NCBI GenBank assembly: GCA_963974715.1
Contig: CAXBDK010000008.1
Span: 62,001 to 126,000 of the forward strand
DNA length: 64,000 nt
Source of the DNA: Sediminicola sp963974715
GTDB taxonomy: Bacteria > Bacteroidota > Bacteroidia > Flavobacteriales > Flavobacteriaceae
Reading direction: 5' to 3'
Shown here: positions 63,837 through 64,000 of the stretch, in pieces
Layout: each line of letters begins with the position of its first letter
Numbering within the stretch: the first letter of the stretch is position 1
Made by a program: the position numbers and the translations under genes
The notes under the pieces: model-generated
Told to the model about the DNA's origin: nothing
The model's database searches: none
The model's input: only the letters and a program-made list of their open reading frames with translations

Positions 63837-64000
63837 GTCAAGAGTACGTAACGTATTAAAGGAACCGGTTTTAAAATTTCCTTACCCAAAATGCTTCTTC
63901 CCATGTCCCTATCTTTCCGTCCATTGCTCCATAGCTGCAACTATGGAGTGGCAGAATGACCTTACACGTCATAAAAAATCCAATTTTTCGTATCAATTAA
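63837..64000. other. Right-edge stretch
   Basis: No gene could be supported in the last 160 bp; a gene may begin beyond the window. Confidence 0.3.

Noticed and set aside
1..64000. tRNA, rRNA, CRISPR, transposase or phage genes
   Set aside because: None of their hallmarks (cloverleaf, repeat-spacer units, DDE or integrase motifs) was seen.

Overview
The window looks like chromosomal DNA of a free-living, probably marine, member of the Flavobacteriaceae (phylum Bacteroidota). The evidence is a SusC/SusD pair with surface lipoproteins, a PorP/SprF-type type IX secretion protein, HmuY heme-lipoprotein chemistry, 2TM-domain/LytTR signalling, many lipoboxes and one clear TAnnTTTG-type promoter. 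Genus cannot be fixed from sequence alone. No rRNA, tRNA, CRISPR array, insertion sequence or phage gene was seen. All calls are by reading; no database search was run.

Layout. 1-2.1 kb: the end of a 2Fe-2S oxidoreductase subunit, an unknown gene, and a Nudix-type transcription regulator facing a frameshifted secreted carboxylesterase across a perfect operator-like palindrome. 3.8-7.3 kb: a sugar-related set (isomerase, aldo/keto reductase, TolB-like propeller). 7.4-12.8 kb: a heme/iron locus with two divergent arms: a TonB receptor plus HmuY on one side, and a secreted DUF6607 protein, an FMN-binding protein, a small cysteine-rich protein and a membrane protein on the other. 12.9-20.7 kb: a six-gene MoxR ATPase operon with DUF4159, DUF58, a BatA-like anchor and two large membrane proteins. 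A strong terminator separates it from a TldE/TldD pair (20.9-23.9 kb) whose TldD carries a Tat-like signal.

24.4-39.4 kb: a polysaccharide utilisation locus with a membrane-spanning propeller/HTH regulator, SusC, SusD, a tandem-LamG surface lipoprotein, two GH144-like lipoproteins, a GH43-like enzyme with a discoidin-type module, and an esterase. The two GH144-like enzymes suggest a beta-1,2-glucan-type substrate. 39.8-43.9 kb: a META-domain lipoprotein, a TPR lipoprotein and a LETM1-related protein. 44-47.3 kb: a LytS/LytTR two-component system with three small 2TM proteins and a fourth 2TM domain fused to the kinase. 47.4-53.1 kb: a frameshifted small secreted gene, a DUF6265 lipoprotein, a FAD oxidoreductase, RluF, PaiB and PorP/SprF. 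53.5-60.2 kb: DUF2141, divergent Dps/OxyR, a PBP4-type peptidase and several housekeeping genes. 60.3-63.8 kb: a PadR/PspC/GIN-domain envelope-stress-like operon.

Main unexplained signals: a roughly 100-nt intergenic repeat present twice (about 39.7 and 57.4 kb); a small gene interrupted at a TTT-TGA site that allows +1 slippage; the FMN-protein arm of the heme locus; the 2TM array; and several symmetrical elements in intergenic regions (susC leader, PadR leader, Nudix operator).
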